DNA from: Aestuariibius violaceus
GTDB taxonomy: Bacteria; Pseudomonadota; Alphaproteobacteria; Rhodobacterales; Rhodobacteraceae
Length of the DNA: 64,000 bases
Direction: 5' to 3'
Assembly (NCBI RefSeq): GCF_040779325.2
Contig: NZ_JBFONT020000008.1
Span: 1 to 64,000, forward strand
Shown: positions 33,597 through 42,556 of the stretch, one piece after another
How positions within the stretch are numbered: the first letter of the stretch is position 1
How the letters are laid out: the number at the start of each line of letters is the position of its first letter
Translations under genes and position numbers: made by a program
Notes under the pieces: model-generated
Seen by the model: the letters and a program-made list of their open reading frames with translations, nothing else
Told to the model about the DNA's origin: nothing
Database searches by the model: none

Positions 33597-34960
33597 CGAC
33601 GTGCGGGCCCTTTGGTCTTCTTCGGCTTTACTCCGCTGCGTCTGCCACGCAGCTGGGATTTCTCAATGAGACCTTCGTATTGGTGGGCCAGCAGGTGGGA
33701 CTGGATCTGCTGGATCGTGTCCATGCCGACCGACACGATGATGAGGATCGACGTGCCGCCAAAATAGAACGGGATCGCCAGCTGGGACCGCAAGATCTCG
33801 GGCAGCAGACAGACAAGCGCCAGGTAGGACGAGCCGAGGACGAGGATCCGGGTCAGCACGTAGTCGAGGTATTCGGCGGTGCGCTGGCCGGGGCGGATGC
33901 CAGGGATGAAGCCGTTCTGGCGCTTGAGGTTGTCGGCCACGTCGTCGACCTTGAACGACACTTCCTTGGTGTAGAAGAACGTGAAGAACACGATCATCGC
34001 CGTGAAGAAGGCCAGATAGGCCGGCTGGCCCGGGCCGAAATAGGCGAGGATCGTCGACATGACAGGGCCTGTCTGGTTGCCCGAGAAGGTCGAGACCGTC
34101 GTCGGCAGAAGCAGCAGCGCCGAGGCGAAGATCGCCGGGATCACGCCCGCCGGGTTCACCTTGATCGGCAGGTGGGATGTGCCGCCATCATAGACCTTCA
34201 TCCCCACCTGTCGGCGGGGGTACTGAATGTGGATCTTTCGCAGCGCCCGTTCCATGAACACCACGAAGGTCAGGACGACCACGACCATCACCATGACACC
34301 GACGACAAGCGCCCAGTTGCCGCTCGACTCCGCCTGGGAGAAGAACTGCGCCAGCGCCGCCGGGATCTCGGCGATGATGCCGACGAAGATGATCAGCGAG
34401 ATGCCGTTGCCGATGCCGCGCGAGGTGATCTGCTCCCCGATCCACATCAGAAGCATCGTGCCGCCGACCAGCGTGATGACGCAGGAGGCGCGGAAGAAGA
34501 GCCCCGGATCAGAGGCAAGCCCGCCTGCCTCGAGGCTGACGGCAAGCCCGTAGGCCTGGAACGTCGCCAGCACCACGGTGCCGTAGCGGGTATACTGGTT
34601 GATCTTCTTGCGCCCCTGCTCGCCCTCTTTCTTGAGCTGCTTCAAGGGCTCGTACATCGCCGCCAGAAGCTGCACGATGATCGAGGCCGAGATATAGGGC
34701 ATGATCCCGAGGGCGAAGATGCCCATCCGGGCGAGCGCCCCGCCGGTGAACATCGACAGCACGCCGCCAAGGCCCGCGGCCGCCCCTTCCATGAAGTTGC
34801 GCAGCTCGGCGCCGTCGATGCCGGGAACCGGGATGTAGGTACCGATGCGGTAGACGATCAGAAGGCCGATGGCGAAGAGGATCCGCTGGCGAAGCTCGGT
34901 GGCCTTCCCGAAGGCCGACCAGCTCATGTTCGACGCCATTTGCTCTGCTGCTGATGCCAT
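33593..34960 (-). CDS. secY: Protein translocase subunit SecY
   Basis: This 455-residue membrane protein has ten hydrophobic helices, the plug region after IPVPGIDG, and the cytoplasmic loop KVNPAGVIPAIFASALLLLP. It is the channel of the Sec translocon. It follows rplO after about 100 bases containing a hairpin (CGGCGCCG copies at 34983-34990 and 35003-35010). Confidence 0.97.
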   Translation of the reverse strand: MASAAEQMASNMSWSAFGKATELRQRILFAIGLLIVYRIGTYIPVPGIDGAELRNFMEGAAAGLGGVLSMFTGGALARMGIFALGIMPYISASIIVQLLAAMYEPLKQLKKEGEQGRKKINQYTRYGTVVLATFQAYGLAVSLEAGGLASDPGLFFRASCVITLVGGTMLLMWIGEQITSRGIGNGISLIIFVGIIAEIPAALAQFFSQAESSGNWALVVGVMVMVVVVLTFVVFMERALRKIHIQYPRRQVGMKVYDGGTSHLPIKVNPAGVIPAIFASALLLLPTTVSTFSGNQTGPVMSTILAYFGPGQPAYLAFFTAMIVFFTFFYTKEVSFKVDDVADNLKRQNGFIPGIRPGQRTAEYLDYVLTRILVLGSSYLALVCLLPEILRSQLAIPFYFGGTSILIIVSVGMDTIQQIQSHLLAHQYEGLIEKSQLRGRRSGVKPKKTKGPARR

Positions 34961-35061
34961 GAACGCTCTCTATCTGGCAGGTCGGCGCCGGCGGAGGGCC
35001 CGCGGCGCCGTAAAATCATTGGGCTGATGTAAGCGACGCGGGCGCCGCTCACAACCCGGGA

Positions 35062-35544
35062 TCAGGCGCTCGTGTTCTCGGCGCTTGCGGCGGTGCCTGT
35101 CACGGTGACGGAACCACCGGCCTTTTCGACCGCCTCGATCGCGCCCTTCGACGCGCCGGTCACGGTGATGTTGGCCTTCGTTGTCAGATCGCCCTTGGCG
35201 AGCAGGCGGACACCGTCGCGCTTGCGGCGCAGGAGGCCGCTTTCGATCAGGCCGTCCTCGGTGATGTCGCCCTTCAGCTTGCCGGCATCGATGAACTTCT
35301 GGATCAGGCCCAGATTCACCACGGCAAACTGCTTGCGGTTGGGATTGTTGAAGCCGCGCTTGGGCAGACGCTGGTAGATCGGCATCTGGCCGCCCTCGTA
35401 GCCGTTGATGGCCACGCCCGAGCGGGATTTCTGACCCTTGATCCCGCGGCCGGCGGTCTTGCCCATGCCGGAGCCCGGGCCGCGGCCCACGCGCTTGCGC
35501 TTCTTCGTTGCGCCGGGATTGTCGCTGAGTTCGTGCAGTTTCAT
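35062..35544 (-). CDS. rplO: 50S ribosomal protein L15
   Basis: This 160-residue protein starts MKLHELSDNPGATKKRKRVG with the Gly-rich GRGPGSGMGKTAGRGIKGQK stretch. In most bacteria it follows rpmD directly; here 1.37 kb including a toxin-antitoxin pair lies between. A candidate promoter lies about 96 bases upstream (35640-35668), so it probably heads its own transcript with secY and adk. Confidence 0.97.
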   Translation of the reverse strand: MKLHELSDNPGATKKRKRVGRGPGSGMGKTAGRGIKGQKSRSGVAINGYEGGQMPIYQRLPKRGFNNPNRKQFAVVNLGLIQKFIDAGKLKGDITEDGLIESGLLRRKRDGVRLLAKGDLTTKANITVTGASKGAIEAVEKAGGSVTVTGTAASAENTSA

Positions 35545-35639
35545 ATCGCTTCTCCTACGGCCGGAACACCTCCCCGGAAGCGATATGGGAGGGACACGGC
35601 ATATCTTGGTTGATGAGGTCGGTATGATCCGACCGGAGG

Positions 35640-35668
35640 CGTATAGACGGGGGATGGGGCGGGATCAA
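35640..35668 (-). promoter_or_regulatory. Candidate promoter for rplO-secY-adk
   Basis: On the minus strand TTGATC (plus 35663-35668) is followed after exactly 17 bases by TATACG (plus 35640-35645), about 96 bases before the rplO start. The same TATACG -10 hexamer occurs in the rpmC candidate promoter (41404-41409). Confidence 0.55.
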
Positions 35669-35760
35669 GGGCTATAGCTCTCGCTTCACGCTTGTCTTGT
35701 TGCGCCTGTTGAACGCCATGCTTATCAATTTGTTTAGAGATCGTTCCATACCTTCGAGAG

Positions 35761-36474
35761 ATGCTCAGGCTGATGAACCCGCGTGTTTCAAACCAAGACT
35801 TGTTAGGTATCGGCCTCTACACGACGTCAGAGGCCGCCCTTTTGCTTGGTATGGCAACACAGAAGCTCAGACGGTGGGTTCATGGATACTCATACAAGAT
35901 CTCCTCCGATCGCCGGCACGTCGATCCACTTTGGACAAGCGATGTGTTGCTGGACGACGGAACACCTATCTTGAGCTTTCAGGACCTGATCGAGTTCCGC
36001 TTCGTCAAGGCATTTACCGATCAGGGCATAGGCCTGAAGGCGGTACGGAACTGCCTGAACTACGCGCGAGAATGTATCGAGACGGATCGGCCCTTTTCTA
36101 CGGGTCGTTTTCGGACTGATGGCCAGACTATCTTTCTTCAGAGTCTCGAGAAGTCAGAGGACGGGCCGCTCATAGACCTGCGGAAGAGGCAGTTTGTTTT
36201 CAAAGCGATAGTTGAAAAGTCATTCCGAGATCTGGACCTTGAAGATGATATCGTCACACGATGGAGGCCCCATCGCGGCAAAGATACGATTGTGATCGAT
36301 CCCGGCAGATCATTTGGTCAGCCGATTGCAGAGGCCAGCGGCGTGCCGACAATAACACTGGCGGAGGCTGTTGAAGCCGAGGGATCCGTGACGCGGGTGG
36401 CCCGCTTGTTCGAAGTGGCACCCAAAGTCGTGCGCGATGCCGTGCAATACCAAAATGGACTCAAGGCTGCTTGA
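35761..36474 (+). CDS. DUF433-domain antitoxin with MerR-like N-terminus
   Basis: This 237-residue protein has an N-terminal MerR-like helix-turn-helix (YTTSEAALLLGMATQKLRRW) and a region with the DUF433 pattern toward the end (RVARLFEVAPKVVRDAVQYQ). Together with the PIN-like partner this matches VapB45-type antitoxins, which bind their own promoter. A start at 35773 is possible. It lies on the strand opposite the ribosomal genes, and its codons are less GC-rich than those of the flanking genes. Confidence 0.75.
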   Translation: MLRLMNPRVSNQDLLGIGLYTTSEAALLLGMATQKLRRWVHGYSYKISSDRRHVDPLWTSDVLLDDGTPILSFQDLIEFRFVKAFTDQGIGLKAVRNCLNYARECIETDRPFSTGRFRTDGQTIFLQSLEKSEDGPLIDLRKRQFVFKAIVEKSFRDLDLEDDIVTRWRPHRGKDTIVIDPGRSFGQPIAEASGVPTITLAEAVEAEGSVTRVARLFEVAPKVVRDAVQYQNGLKAA

Positions 36475-36863
36475 AGGTCATCGTAGACGAAAATCTTCCG
36501 CCAGCATTGGCGCACTCACTCGCAGCCTTGTTTGCCGATCTGCACGTAGTAATCCATCTCCGCGACCGCTTCGGCCCTAAAGTAGAAGATACAGAGTGGA
36601 TAAGAACTCTCAGTTCGGAAGGCAGGTGGATTGTTATATCCGGTGACCGGCGAATAAGCCGCAACAAGGCCGAACAGCAGGTCTTCAGGTCTTCCAACCT
36701 TATCGGCTTTTTCCTCGCGAGATCGCTTCAGAAAAGCTCAATGACGAAACAGATGGAACGTCTTATGGCATTCTGGCCGAATATCGAACAACAAGCCGAA
36801 CTCGTGAGCGGTGGTTCGATGTTTGAAATTCCCATAAAGACACTGCGTCTGAAAACAATCTAA
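36471..36863 (+). CDS. VapC45-like PIN-domain toxin
   Basis: This 130-residue protein starts at TTG overlapping the antitoxin stop (TTGA). It has the PIN-like acidic residues in KVIVDENLPPALAHSL and the later VISGDRRISRNKAEQQVFRS. PIN toxins cut RNA. The translational overlap and order (antitoxin first) are those of VapBC-type pairs. A terminator hairpin follows three bases after the stop. The exact target is unknown. Confidence 0.78.
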   Translation: MKVIVDENLPPALAHSLAALFADLHVVIHLRDRFGPKVEDTEWIRTLSSEGRWIVISGDRRISRNKAEQQVFRSSNLIGFFLARSLQKSSMTKQMERLMAFWPNIEQQAELVSGGSMFEIPIKTLRLKTI

Positions 36864-36865
36864 AA

Positions 36866-36889
36866 AGGGCGCTCGAAACCGAGCGCCCT
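36866..36889 (-). terminator. Terminator between rpmD and the toxin gene
   Basis: AGGGCGCTCG (36866-36875) and CGAGCGCCCT (36880-36889) form a perfect ten-base stem with an AAAC loop. Read on the minus strand, after rpmD, it is followed by TTTTAG, a canonical intrinsic terminator. On the plus strand it ends the toxin gene with a weaker T-tract (ATCGTTT). Confidence 0.85.
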
Positions 36890-36916
36890 ATCGTTTCTCA
36901 CAAGAGGCAGGGATGA

Positions 36917-37105
36917 TTACCCACGCTCCTCCACAATCTCGACCAGATGCGGGATGCTTTCGACCATGCCGCGGACGGAGGGGGTGTCCTCCAGCTCGCG
37001 GGTCTTGTGCATCTTGTTCAGGCCGAGGCCGATCAGCGTCTGGCGCTGTTTGGCCGGGCGGCGGATCGGGGAGCCGATCTGTTTGACGACGATGGTTTTT
37101 GCCAT
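36917..37105 (-). CDS. rpmD: 50S ribosomal protein L30
   Basis: This 62-residue protein has the L30 pattern KTIVVKQIGSPIRRPAKQRQ and GLGLNKMHKTRELEDTPSVR. It is the last gene of the upstream half of the split spc operon, 12 bases after rpsE, with a terminator 28 bases beyond its stop. Confidence 0.96.
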   Translation of the reverse strand: MAKTIVVKQIGSPIRRPAKQRQTLIGLGLNKMHKTRELEDTPSVRGMVESIPHLVEIVEERG

Positions 37106-37117
37106 GATCCAGCCTCC

Positions 37118-37720
37118 TTACGCATCGGCCGTGGCTTCGGCCACGGGTGCGTTGTGGGCGACATCGGATTGCTCGTCGACACTGTCCCGCTTGGGGAGAA
37201 TGTCGGCCACCTTCTTGCCGCGGCGCTGAGCGACGGAGCGGGGCGAGGATTCTTTCTGCAGCCCGTCGATCGTCGCGCGGATCATGTTGTAGGGGTTCTG
37301 CGACCCGATCGATTTCGCGACCACGTCCTTGATGCCCAGCATCTCGAACACGGCGCGCATCGGACCACCGGCGATGATACCGGTTCCTTCCGGGGCCGTC
37401 CGCATCACGACCTTGCCGGCGCCATGGCGGCCCTTCATGTCGTGGTGCAGCGTGCGGCCTTCGCGCAGCGGCACGCGGATCATCGACCGCTTGGCGGCCT
37501 CGGTCGCCTTGCGGATCGCCTCGGGCACCTCTTTGGCCTTGCCCTTGCCGAAGCCGACACGGCCCTTCTGGTCGCCCACGACGACGAGGGCTGCAAAGCC
37601 GAAGCGCTTGCCGCCCTTGACGGTCTTGCTGACCCGGTTGATCGCAACCAGGCGATCGGCGAATTCGGGGTTCTCGTCGCGGTCGCGACGGCCGCCCCTG
37701 CGATTGTCATCTCTGGCCAT
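37118..37720 (-). CDS. rpsE: 30S ribosomal protein S5
   Basis: This 200-residue protein has a basic N-terminal tail, the double-stranded RNA-binding part (DRLVAINRVSKTVKGGKRFG) and GTGIIAGGPMRAVFEMLGI. The C-terminal tail is longer and more acidic than in E. coli. A 124-base gap with a hairpin separates it from rplR. Confidence 0.96.
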   Translation of the reverse strand: MARDDNRRGGRRDRDENPEFADRLVAINRVSKTVKGGKRFGFAALVVVGDQKGRVGFGKGKAKEVPEAIRKATEAAKRSMIRVPLREGRTLHHDMKGRHGAGKVVMRTAPEGTGIIAGGPMRAVFEMLGIKDVVAKSIGSQNPYNMIRATIDGLQKESSPRSVAQRRGKKVADILPKRDSVDEQSDVAHNAPVAEATADA

Positions 37721-37771
37721 GTGGCCTCCTTCGTCATGCGGCGCGGTGGCGCCCGTTTTTCCAATCCTGGT

Positions 37772-37790
37772 GAGCCCCAGTAGGGGGCTC
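37772..37790 (-). terminator. Hairpin between rplR and rpsE
   Basis: GAGCCCC (37772-37778) and GGGGCTC (37784-37790) pair around AGTAG. On the coding strand no T-run follows directly. It is probably an RNA stability or processing element rather than a terminator. Confidence 0.45.
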
Positions 37791-37844
37791 CCGGATCATC
37801 GAGAGGGCGGTGGCCGCCCCCTTCAGGTCCCGCGAAACCGCAGG

Positions 37845-38204
37845 TTAGATCTTCAGACCACCCTCGCGGGCGGCATCGGCAAGCGCCTTGATCTTGCCGT
37901 GGAAGAGAAAGCCGCCACGGTCGAAATAGGCTTCTTCCACGCCGGCCTTCTTGGCGCGCTCCGCGATGGCCGCGCCGACCTTCGTCGCCGCGTCCACGTT
38001 GTTCTTGCCGACAACGCCCAGATCCTTTTCGAGCGACGAGGCCGACGCGATGGTCACGCCGTTGACGTCGTCGATCAGCTGGGCGCTGATGTTCTTGTTC
38101 GAGCGGTGAACGGACAGGCGCGCGCGCCCTGCATTCACCTTGCGAAGCTTGTTCCGAACGCGCAGGCGGCGCTTGAGGAACAGGTCTCTCTTGCTGTTGG
38201 CCAT
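37845..38204 (-). CDS. rplR: 50S ribosomal protein L18
   Basis: This 119-residue protein has LRVRNKLRKVNAGRARLSVH, RSNKNISAQLIDD and the C-terminal DRGGFLFHGKIKALADAARE. It binds 5S rRNA with L5. It starts 12 bases after rplF. Confidence 0.96.
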   Translation of the reverse strand: MANSKRDLFLKRRLRVRNKLRKVNAGRARLSVHRSNKNISAQLIDDVNGVTIASASSLEKDLGVVGKNNVDAATKVGAAIAERAKKAGVEEAYFDRGGFLFHGKIKALADAAREGGLKI

Positions 38205-38216
38205 CTTGTCCGGTCC

Positions 38217-38750
38217 TTACTTCTTCTTGCCTTCCTTGCGGAAGATATACTCGTCGAGATACTTGATGCCCTTGCCCTTGTAGGGCTCGGGCTTGCGCCA
38301 TTCGCGAATGTTCGCCGCGACCTGGCCGACCTGCTGTTCGTCGATGCCTTCGACGATGATCTGGGTCTGCTTCGGCGCGGTGACGGTGACGCCCTGGGGC
38401 ACTTCGAAGTTCACCTCGTGGCTGAGGCCCAGCGACAGCTTCAGGGTCGTGCCCTGCATCTGCGCGCGGTAGCCGACGCCGTTGATCTCGAGCTCTTTCT
38501 TGAACCCGTTCGTCACGCCCTCGACCGCGTTGGCGACCATCGTGCGGGACATGCCCCATTGCTGACGCGCCCGCTTGGACTTGCCGCGCGGAGTGACCGT
38601 CACGGCGTTATCCTCGACGGCGAGCGTCACGTCGTCGGTGGCGGTGAAGCTGCGGGTGCCTTTCGGCCCCTTCACCTCGATCGTCTGACCCGAGACCTTG
38701 GCCTCGACCCCGGAGGGCAGGTCGACTGGTTTCTTACCAATACGAGACAT
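38217..38750 (-). CDS. rplF: 50S ribosomal protein L6
   Basis: This 177-residue protein starts MSRIGKKPVDLPSGVEAKVS, the family start; a 66-base upstream extension in frame is not needed. The C-terminal signature PEPYKGKGIKYLDEYIFRKE is present. It follows rpsH by ten bases. Confidence 0.96.
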   Translation of the reverse strand: MSRIGKKPVDLPSGVEAKVSGQTIEVKGPKGTRSFTATDDVTLAVEDNAVTVTPRGKSKRARQQWGMSRTMVANAVEGVTNGFKKELEINGVGYRAQMQGTTLKLSLGLSHEVNFEVPQGVTVTAPKQTQIIVEGIDEQQVGQVAANIREWRKPEPYKGKGIKYLDEYIFRKEGKKK

Positions 38751-38760
38751 CTGCGCCCCC

Positions 38761-39156
38761 TTAGAAGATCGTGCAAAGCACCTCGCCACCAACATTGGCA
38801 GCGCGGGCATTTGCATCCGACATCACGCCGCGGGGCGTGCTGACAATCGACACGCCGAGGCCCTGACGGACCTGCGGGATGTCCTTGACGCTCATGTAGA
38901 CGCGGCGGCCGGGCTTGGAGACCCGCTTGAGCTCGCGAATGACAGGAGTGCCATCGTAGTATTTCAGGCTGATCTCGAAGGCGGGATGGCCGCGTTCGTC
39001 GGTCGTCTTCTCGTACCCGCGGATATAGCCTTCGTCGGCCAGCACATCGAGCACCCAGCCGCGCAGCTTGGACGCGGGCGTGTGGACGGTGGACTTGGCG
39101 CGCATCTGGCCGTTGCGGATTCGGGTCAGCATATCGCCGATGGGATCGTTCATCAT
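38761..39156 (-). CDS. rpsH: 30S ribosomal protein S8
   Basis: This 131-residue protein starts MMNDPIGDMLTRIRNGQMRA (the second Met is equally possible) and ends with the S8 signature GVSIVSTPRGVMSDANARAA. It binds the 16S central domain and in E. coli is the spc-operon repressor. GGAGG lies six bases before the first ATG. Confidence 0.96.
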   Translation of the reverse strand: MMNDPIGDMLTRIRNGQMRAKSTVHTPASKLRGWVLDVLADEGYIRGYEKTTDERGHPAFEISLKYYDGTPVIRELKRVSKPGRRVYMSVKDIPQVRQGLGVSIVSTPRGVMSDANARAANVGGEVLCTIF

Positions 39157-39168
39157 GTTACGCCTCCC

Positions 39169-39474
39169 TTACCAGCTGGACTTGACGAGACCGGGGATCT
39201 CGCCTTTGGAACCAAGCTCGCGCAGCGCGATCCGGCTGATCTTGAGCTTGCGATAATAGGCGTGCGGACGCCCGGTGAGCTGGCAGCGGTTATGCAGCCG
39301 GACCGCCGACGAATTGCGCGGCAGCTTGGCGAGCTTGAGGCGCGCCTTGAACCGCTCTTCCATCGGCTTGCTCTCGTCGTTCGCGATTTCCTTCAGCGCA
39401 GCGCGCTTCTCGGCATACTTGGCGACGAGGCGTTCGCGCTTCTTCTCGCGCTCGATCATTGCTTTCTTAGCCAT
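39169..39474 (-). CDS. rpsN: 30S ribosomal protein S14
   Basis: This 101-residue protein is of the zinc-free S14 type, with LPRNSSAVRLHNRCQLTGRP and HAYYRKLKISRIALRELGSK. The length of 101 residues is typical for proteobacteria. It lies 12 bases after rplE. Confidence 0.96.
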   Translation of the reverse strand: MAKKAMIEREKKRERLVAKYAEKRAALKEIANDESKPMEERFKARLKLAKLPRNSSAVRLHNRCQLTGRPHAYYRKLKISRIALRELGSKGEIPGLVKSSW

Positions 39475-39486
39475 GGATCAATCCTC

Positions 39487-40049
<563 letters not shown>

Positions 40050-40050
<1 letters not shown>

Positions 40051-40355
40051 CAGATCACGTCTCCCGTCGTCTTGGCGAAGCGGACCTTCTTGCCGTCTTC
40101 CATGCGGAAGCCGACGCGGCTGGCCTTGCCGTTGGCATCGACGATGGCGAGGTTCGACAGGTCGATGGGCATCGCCTTCGGCTGGCGGCCGCCCTGGCTC
40201 GCCTGGGTCTGCCGCTGATGGCGGATCGCGATGTTGACGCCACCGACGACGGCCTTGCCCGCCTTCGGATCGACGCTTTCGATCTCACCGGTCTTGCCCT
40301 TGTCCTTGCCGGCCAGGACGATGACCTTGTCACCCTTTTTGATCTTGGCGGCCAT
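40050..40355 (-). CDS. rplX: 50S ribosomal protein L24
   Basis: This 101-residue protein has the KOW motif KGDKVIVLAGKDKGKTGEI and the tail RVGFRMEDGKKVRFAKTTGD. It is an early assembly protein of the 50S subunit. The start at 40355 overlaps the rplN stop (ATGA); the frame is open further upstream inside rplN, which is an artefact. Confidence 0.95.
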
Positions 40356-40723
40356 CAGAGCACCTCCGGAGCGAGCGAGATGATCTTCATGAAGTTCTTC
40401 GCGCGCAGCTCGCGAACCACCGGCCCGAAGATACGGGTGCCGATCGGCTCGTTGTTGTTGTTGAGGATGACGGCGGCATTGCGATCGAAGCGGATCGCGG
40501 TGCCGTCTTCGCGGCGGACTTCCTTGGCGGTGCGCACGACGACGGCCTTGCGGACGTCGCCTTTCTTCACACGGCCGCGCGGGATGGCTTCCTTGACCGA
40601 CACCACGATGATGTCGCCCACGGACGCATACTTGCGCTTGGAACCGCCGAGAACCTTGATGCACTGAACCCGGCGAGCACCGGAATTGTCAGCGACATCC
40701 AGATTGGTCTGCATCTGGATCAT
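40355..40723 (-). CDS. rplN: 50S ribosomal protein L14
   Basis: This 122-residue protein begins [20 protein letters not shown] with the L14 signature ending [17 protein letters not shown] 157-base gap with three hairpins separates it from rpsQ, where these genes are usually nearly adjacent. Confidence 0.97.
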
Positions 40724-40819
40724 TTGGTTTCTCCCGACCTTTGGGGGCTGGTCTGGTTGTCTCCCCCAGGGTTTCGATCAAACCGGAATGTGATGGCGTG
40801 TGGCAGGTCGCTCGTCGCT

Positions 40820-40865
40820 CCCGTGCGGGCGCTCCTCGCTGGATCAGCGAAGAGGCCCGTGCGGG
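40820..40865 (-). repeat. Hairpin cluster between rpsQ and rplN
   Basis: Two identical dyads CCCGTGCGGG (40820-40829, 40856-40865) flank a stem TCGCTG/CAGCGA (40836-40841, 40845-40850). The identical dyads can also pair with each other to enclose the middle stem. It is probably an mRNA structure between two ribosomal genes. Confidence 0.6.
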
Positions 40866-40880
40866 CCGATGAGCGGCCGG

Positions 40881-41111
40881 TCAGTCGGCGATCACCTCCC
40901 AGCGCTTGGTCTTCGACTTCGGCGCGCATTCCTGGATGCGAACGCTGTCACCGACGTTAAACTTGTTGTTCTCGTCGTGAGCCCGGTACTTCTTGGACTT
41001 ACGGACGGTCTTCTGAAGAAGCGGGTGCTTGAACCGGCGCTCGACCGACACGGTGACGGTCTGGGCGTTCTGGTTCGAGGTCACGGTGCCCTGAAGGATA
41101 CGCTTGGGCAT
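40881..41111 (-). CDS. rpsQ: 30S ribosomal protein S17
   Basis: This 76-residue protein begins MPKRILQGTVTSNQNAQTVT and contains KYRAHDENNKFNVGDSVRIQ, the S17 signature region. It starts four bases after the rpmC stop. The hairpin cluster follows its end. Confidence 0.96.
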   Translation of the reverse strand: MPKRILQGTVTSNQNAQTVTVSVERRFKHPLLQKTVRKSKKYRAHDENNKFNVGDSVRIQECAPKSKTKRWEVIAD

Positions 41112-41115
41112 GGGC

Positions 41116-41322
41116 CTACTCCTCGGTCGCCGCGGTCGCGGCCTTTTCGTTCAGGATCGTCTTCACGCGGGCGACGTCCCGGCGGACGACGCGCATGCGC
41201 GCGGTGTTTTCAAGCTGACCGGTGGCCTGCTGGAAGCGGAGGTTGAAGGCCTCCTTCTTGAGGGATGCGAGTTCGTCGCGGAGCTGGTCCGGCGTCTTGT
41301 CGCGCAGTTCTGTGGCGTTCAT
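41116..41322 (-). CDS. rpmC: 50S ribosomal protein L29
   Basis: This 68-residue helical protein starts MNATELRDKTPDQLRDELAS and has LKKEAFNLRFQQATGQLENT. It lies at the peptide exit tunnel. It is the first ribosomal gene of this run: rplP, its usual upstream neighbour, is absent, and a promoter candidate lies 82 bases upstream. Confidence 0.95.
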   Translation of the reverse strand: MNATELRDKTPDQLRDELASLKKEAFNLRFQQATGQLENTARMRVVRRDVARVKTILNEKAATAATEE

Positions 41323-41623
41323 CGCCTTCTTCCTTTCAACATCACGAGAGCGCCCCGGCGTCCGGGTCACGCTGATTCCCGTGGAGTTCGTGAATGAGCG
41401 CGCCGTATACGTGCCAAGCGCTCCCATGGCAACAGGCATTTTTTTTTACACGGCGCGGCGAGACTTGCGCGCCCGTTTCTCCGGAGGAGATCGGGCCGTT
41501 CTACGGAAGTCCTCAGCGCGATGCCATGACCGCAACCCTTCTGCTTGCGCCTTTGATTCAAGTCAATGCTTTGCACCCCCCTTTTCTGCAAAGGGTGCCC
41601 CCCTGTCACGAGGGAGATCGAGT
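41323..41623. other. Divergent control region between rpmC and ppk2
   Basis: These 301 bases hold the rpmC promoter candidate (41404-41432) and a nine-base T-tract at about 41439-41448. On the minus strand TTGACT near 41554 is another -35-like box without a clear -10. No gene was seen. Confidence 0.45.
41404..41432 (-). promoter_or_regulatory. Candidate promoter for the rpmC-rpmD ribosomal run
   Basis: On the minus strand TTGCCA (plus 41427-41432) is followed after 17 bases by TATACG (plus 41404-41409), leaving a leader of about 75 bases before rpmC. The spacing is exact and the -10 hexamer is identical to that before rplO. Confidence 0.55.
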
Positions 41624-42532
41624 ATGGAGAGCGCAGCGACGAAACAGCCAAAAGAGGCGATTGACGAGCGGACGGCAAAGATCCTGAGCTTCGAGCAGGG
41701 CGAATACCCTTACCCCACCAAGATGAGCCGCGCCGAGTACGAAGCCGAGAAGGCCGCATTGCAGGTCGAGCTTCTGAAGGTCCAGCTTTGGGTGCAGGAG
41801 ACCGGCCAGAAACACGTCCTGCTTTTCGAAGGACGCGACGCCGCCGGCAAGGGCGGCACGATCAAGCGGTTCACCGAACACCTGAACCCCCGCGCCGCGC
41901 GCGTCGTCGCCCTGAACAAGCCGACCGAGGTGGAACGCGGCCAGTGGTTCTTTCAACGCTACATCAAGCACCTGCCGACCTCGGGCGAGATGGTCCTCTA
42001 CGACCGGTCCTGGTACAACCGCGCCGGGGTCGAGCGGGTGATGAACTTCTGCGATCCGACCGAATACCTCGAATTCATGCGTGAGACGCCCGAGATCGAG
42101 CGGATGCTCGTCCGCAGCGGGGTCAAGCTTTTCAAGTATTGGTTCTCGGTCACCCGGGACGAGCAGAAGCGCCGGTTTGAATCGCGCGAGACCGATCCGC
42201 TGAAGCGGTGGAAGCTGTCGCCGATCGATATGGCGAGCCTCGACAAGTGGGACGACTATACCGAGGCGAAAGAGGCGATGTTTTTCTATACCGACACCGC
42301 CGATGCGCCGTGGACCGTCGTCCGGTCGGACGACAAGAAGCGGGCGCGGCTCAACTGCATGAAGCATTTCCTGTCGGTGCTCGACTACCCCAACAAGGAC
42401 GAGACGGTAGCGACGGCGCCGGACCCGAAGATCGTTCTGCACGCCAACCACGTCATCAGCCAATCGGAGCACATCCTGGCCGCGTCGCTGCATCCCAAGA
42501 CGCGGCGGACGACAGCGCAGGCGGCGGAGTGA
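41624..42532 (+). CDS. ppk2: Polyphosphate kinase 2, class I
   Basis: This 302-residue P-loop kinase has Walker A FEGRDAAGKGGTIKRF, the Walker B-type YDRSWYNRAGVERVM and the lid arginines in RRFESRETDPLKRWKLSPID. It transfers phosphate between polyphosphate and nucleoside diphosphates. One PPK2 domain and about 300 residues fit class I. The ATG at 41624 has GAGGGAG upstream; the frame is open about 400 bases further but noncoding in character. Confidence 0.93.
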   Translation: MESAATKQPKEAIDERTAKILSFEQGEYPYPTKMSRAEYEAEKAALQVELLKVQLWVQETGQKHVLLFEGRDAAGKGGTIKRFTEHLNPRAARVVALNKPTEVERGQWFFQRYIKHLPTSGEMVLYDRSWYNRAGVERVMNFCDPTEYLEFMRETPEIERMLVRSGVKLFKYWFSVTRDEQKRRFESRETDPLKRWKLSPIDMASLDKWDDYTEAKEAMFFYTDTADAPWTVVRSDDKKRARLNCMKHFLSVLDYPNKDETVATAPDPKIVLHANHVISQSEHILAASLHPKTRRTTAQAAE

Positions 42533-42556
42533 TCCGACAGCCCTAAAGCGTGAGCT

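Noticed and set aside
33680..34954. Plus-strand open frame of 424 codons
   Set aside because: It is antisense to secY, with strong His/Arg/Asp bias typical of a shadow frame.
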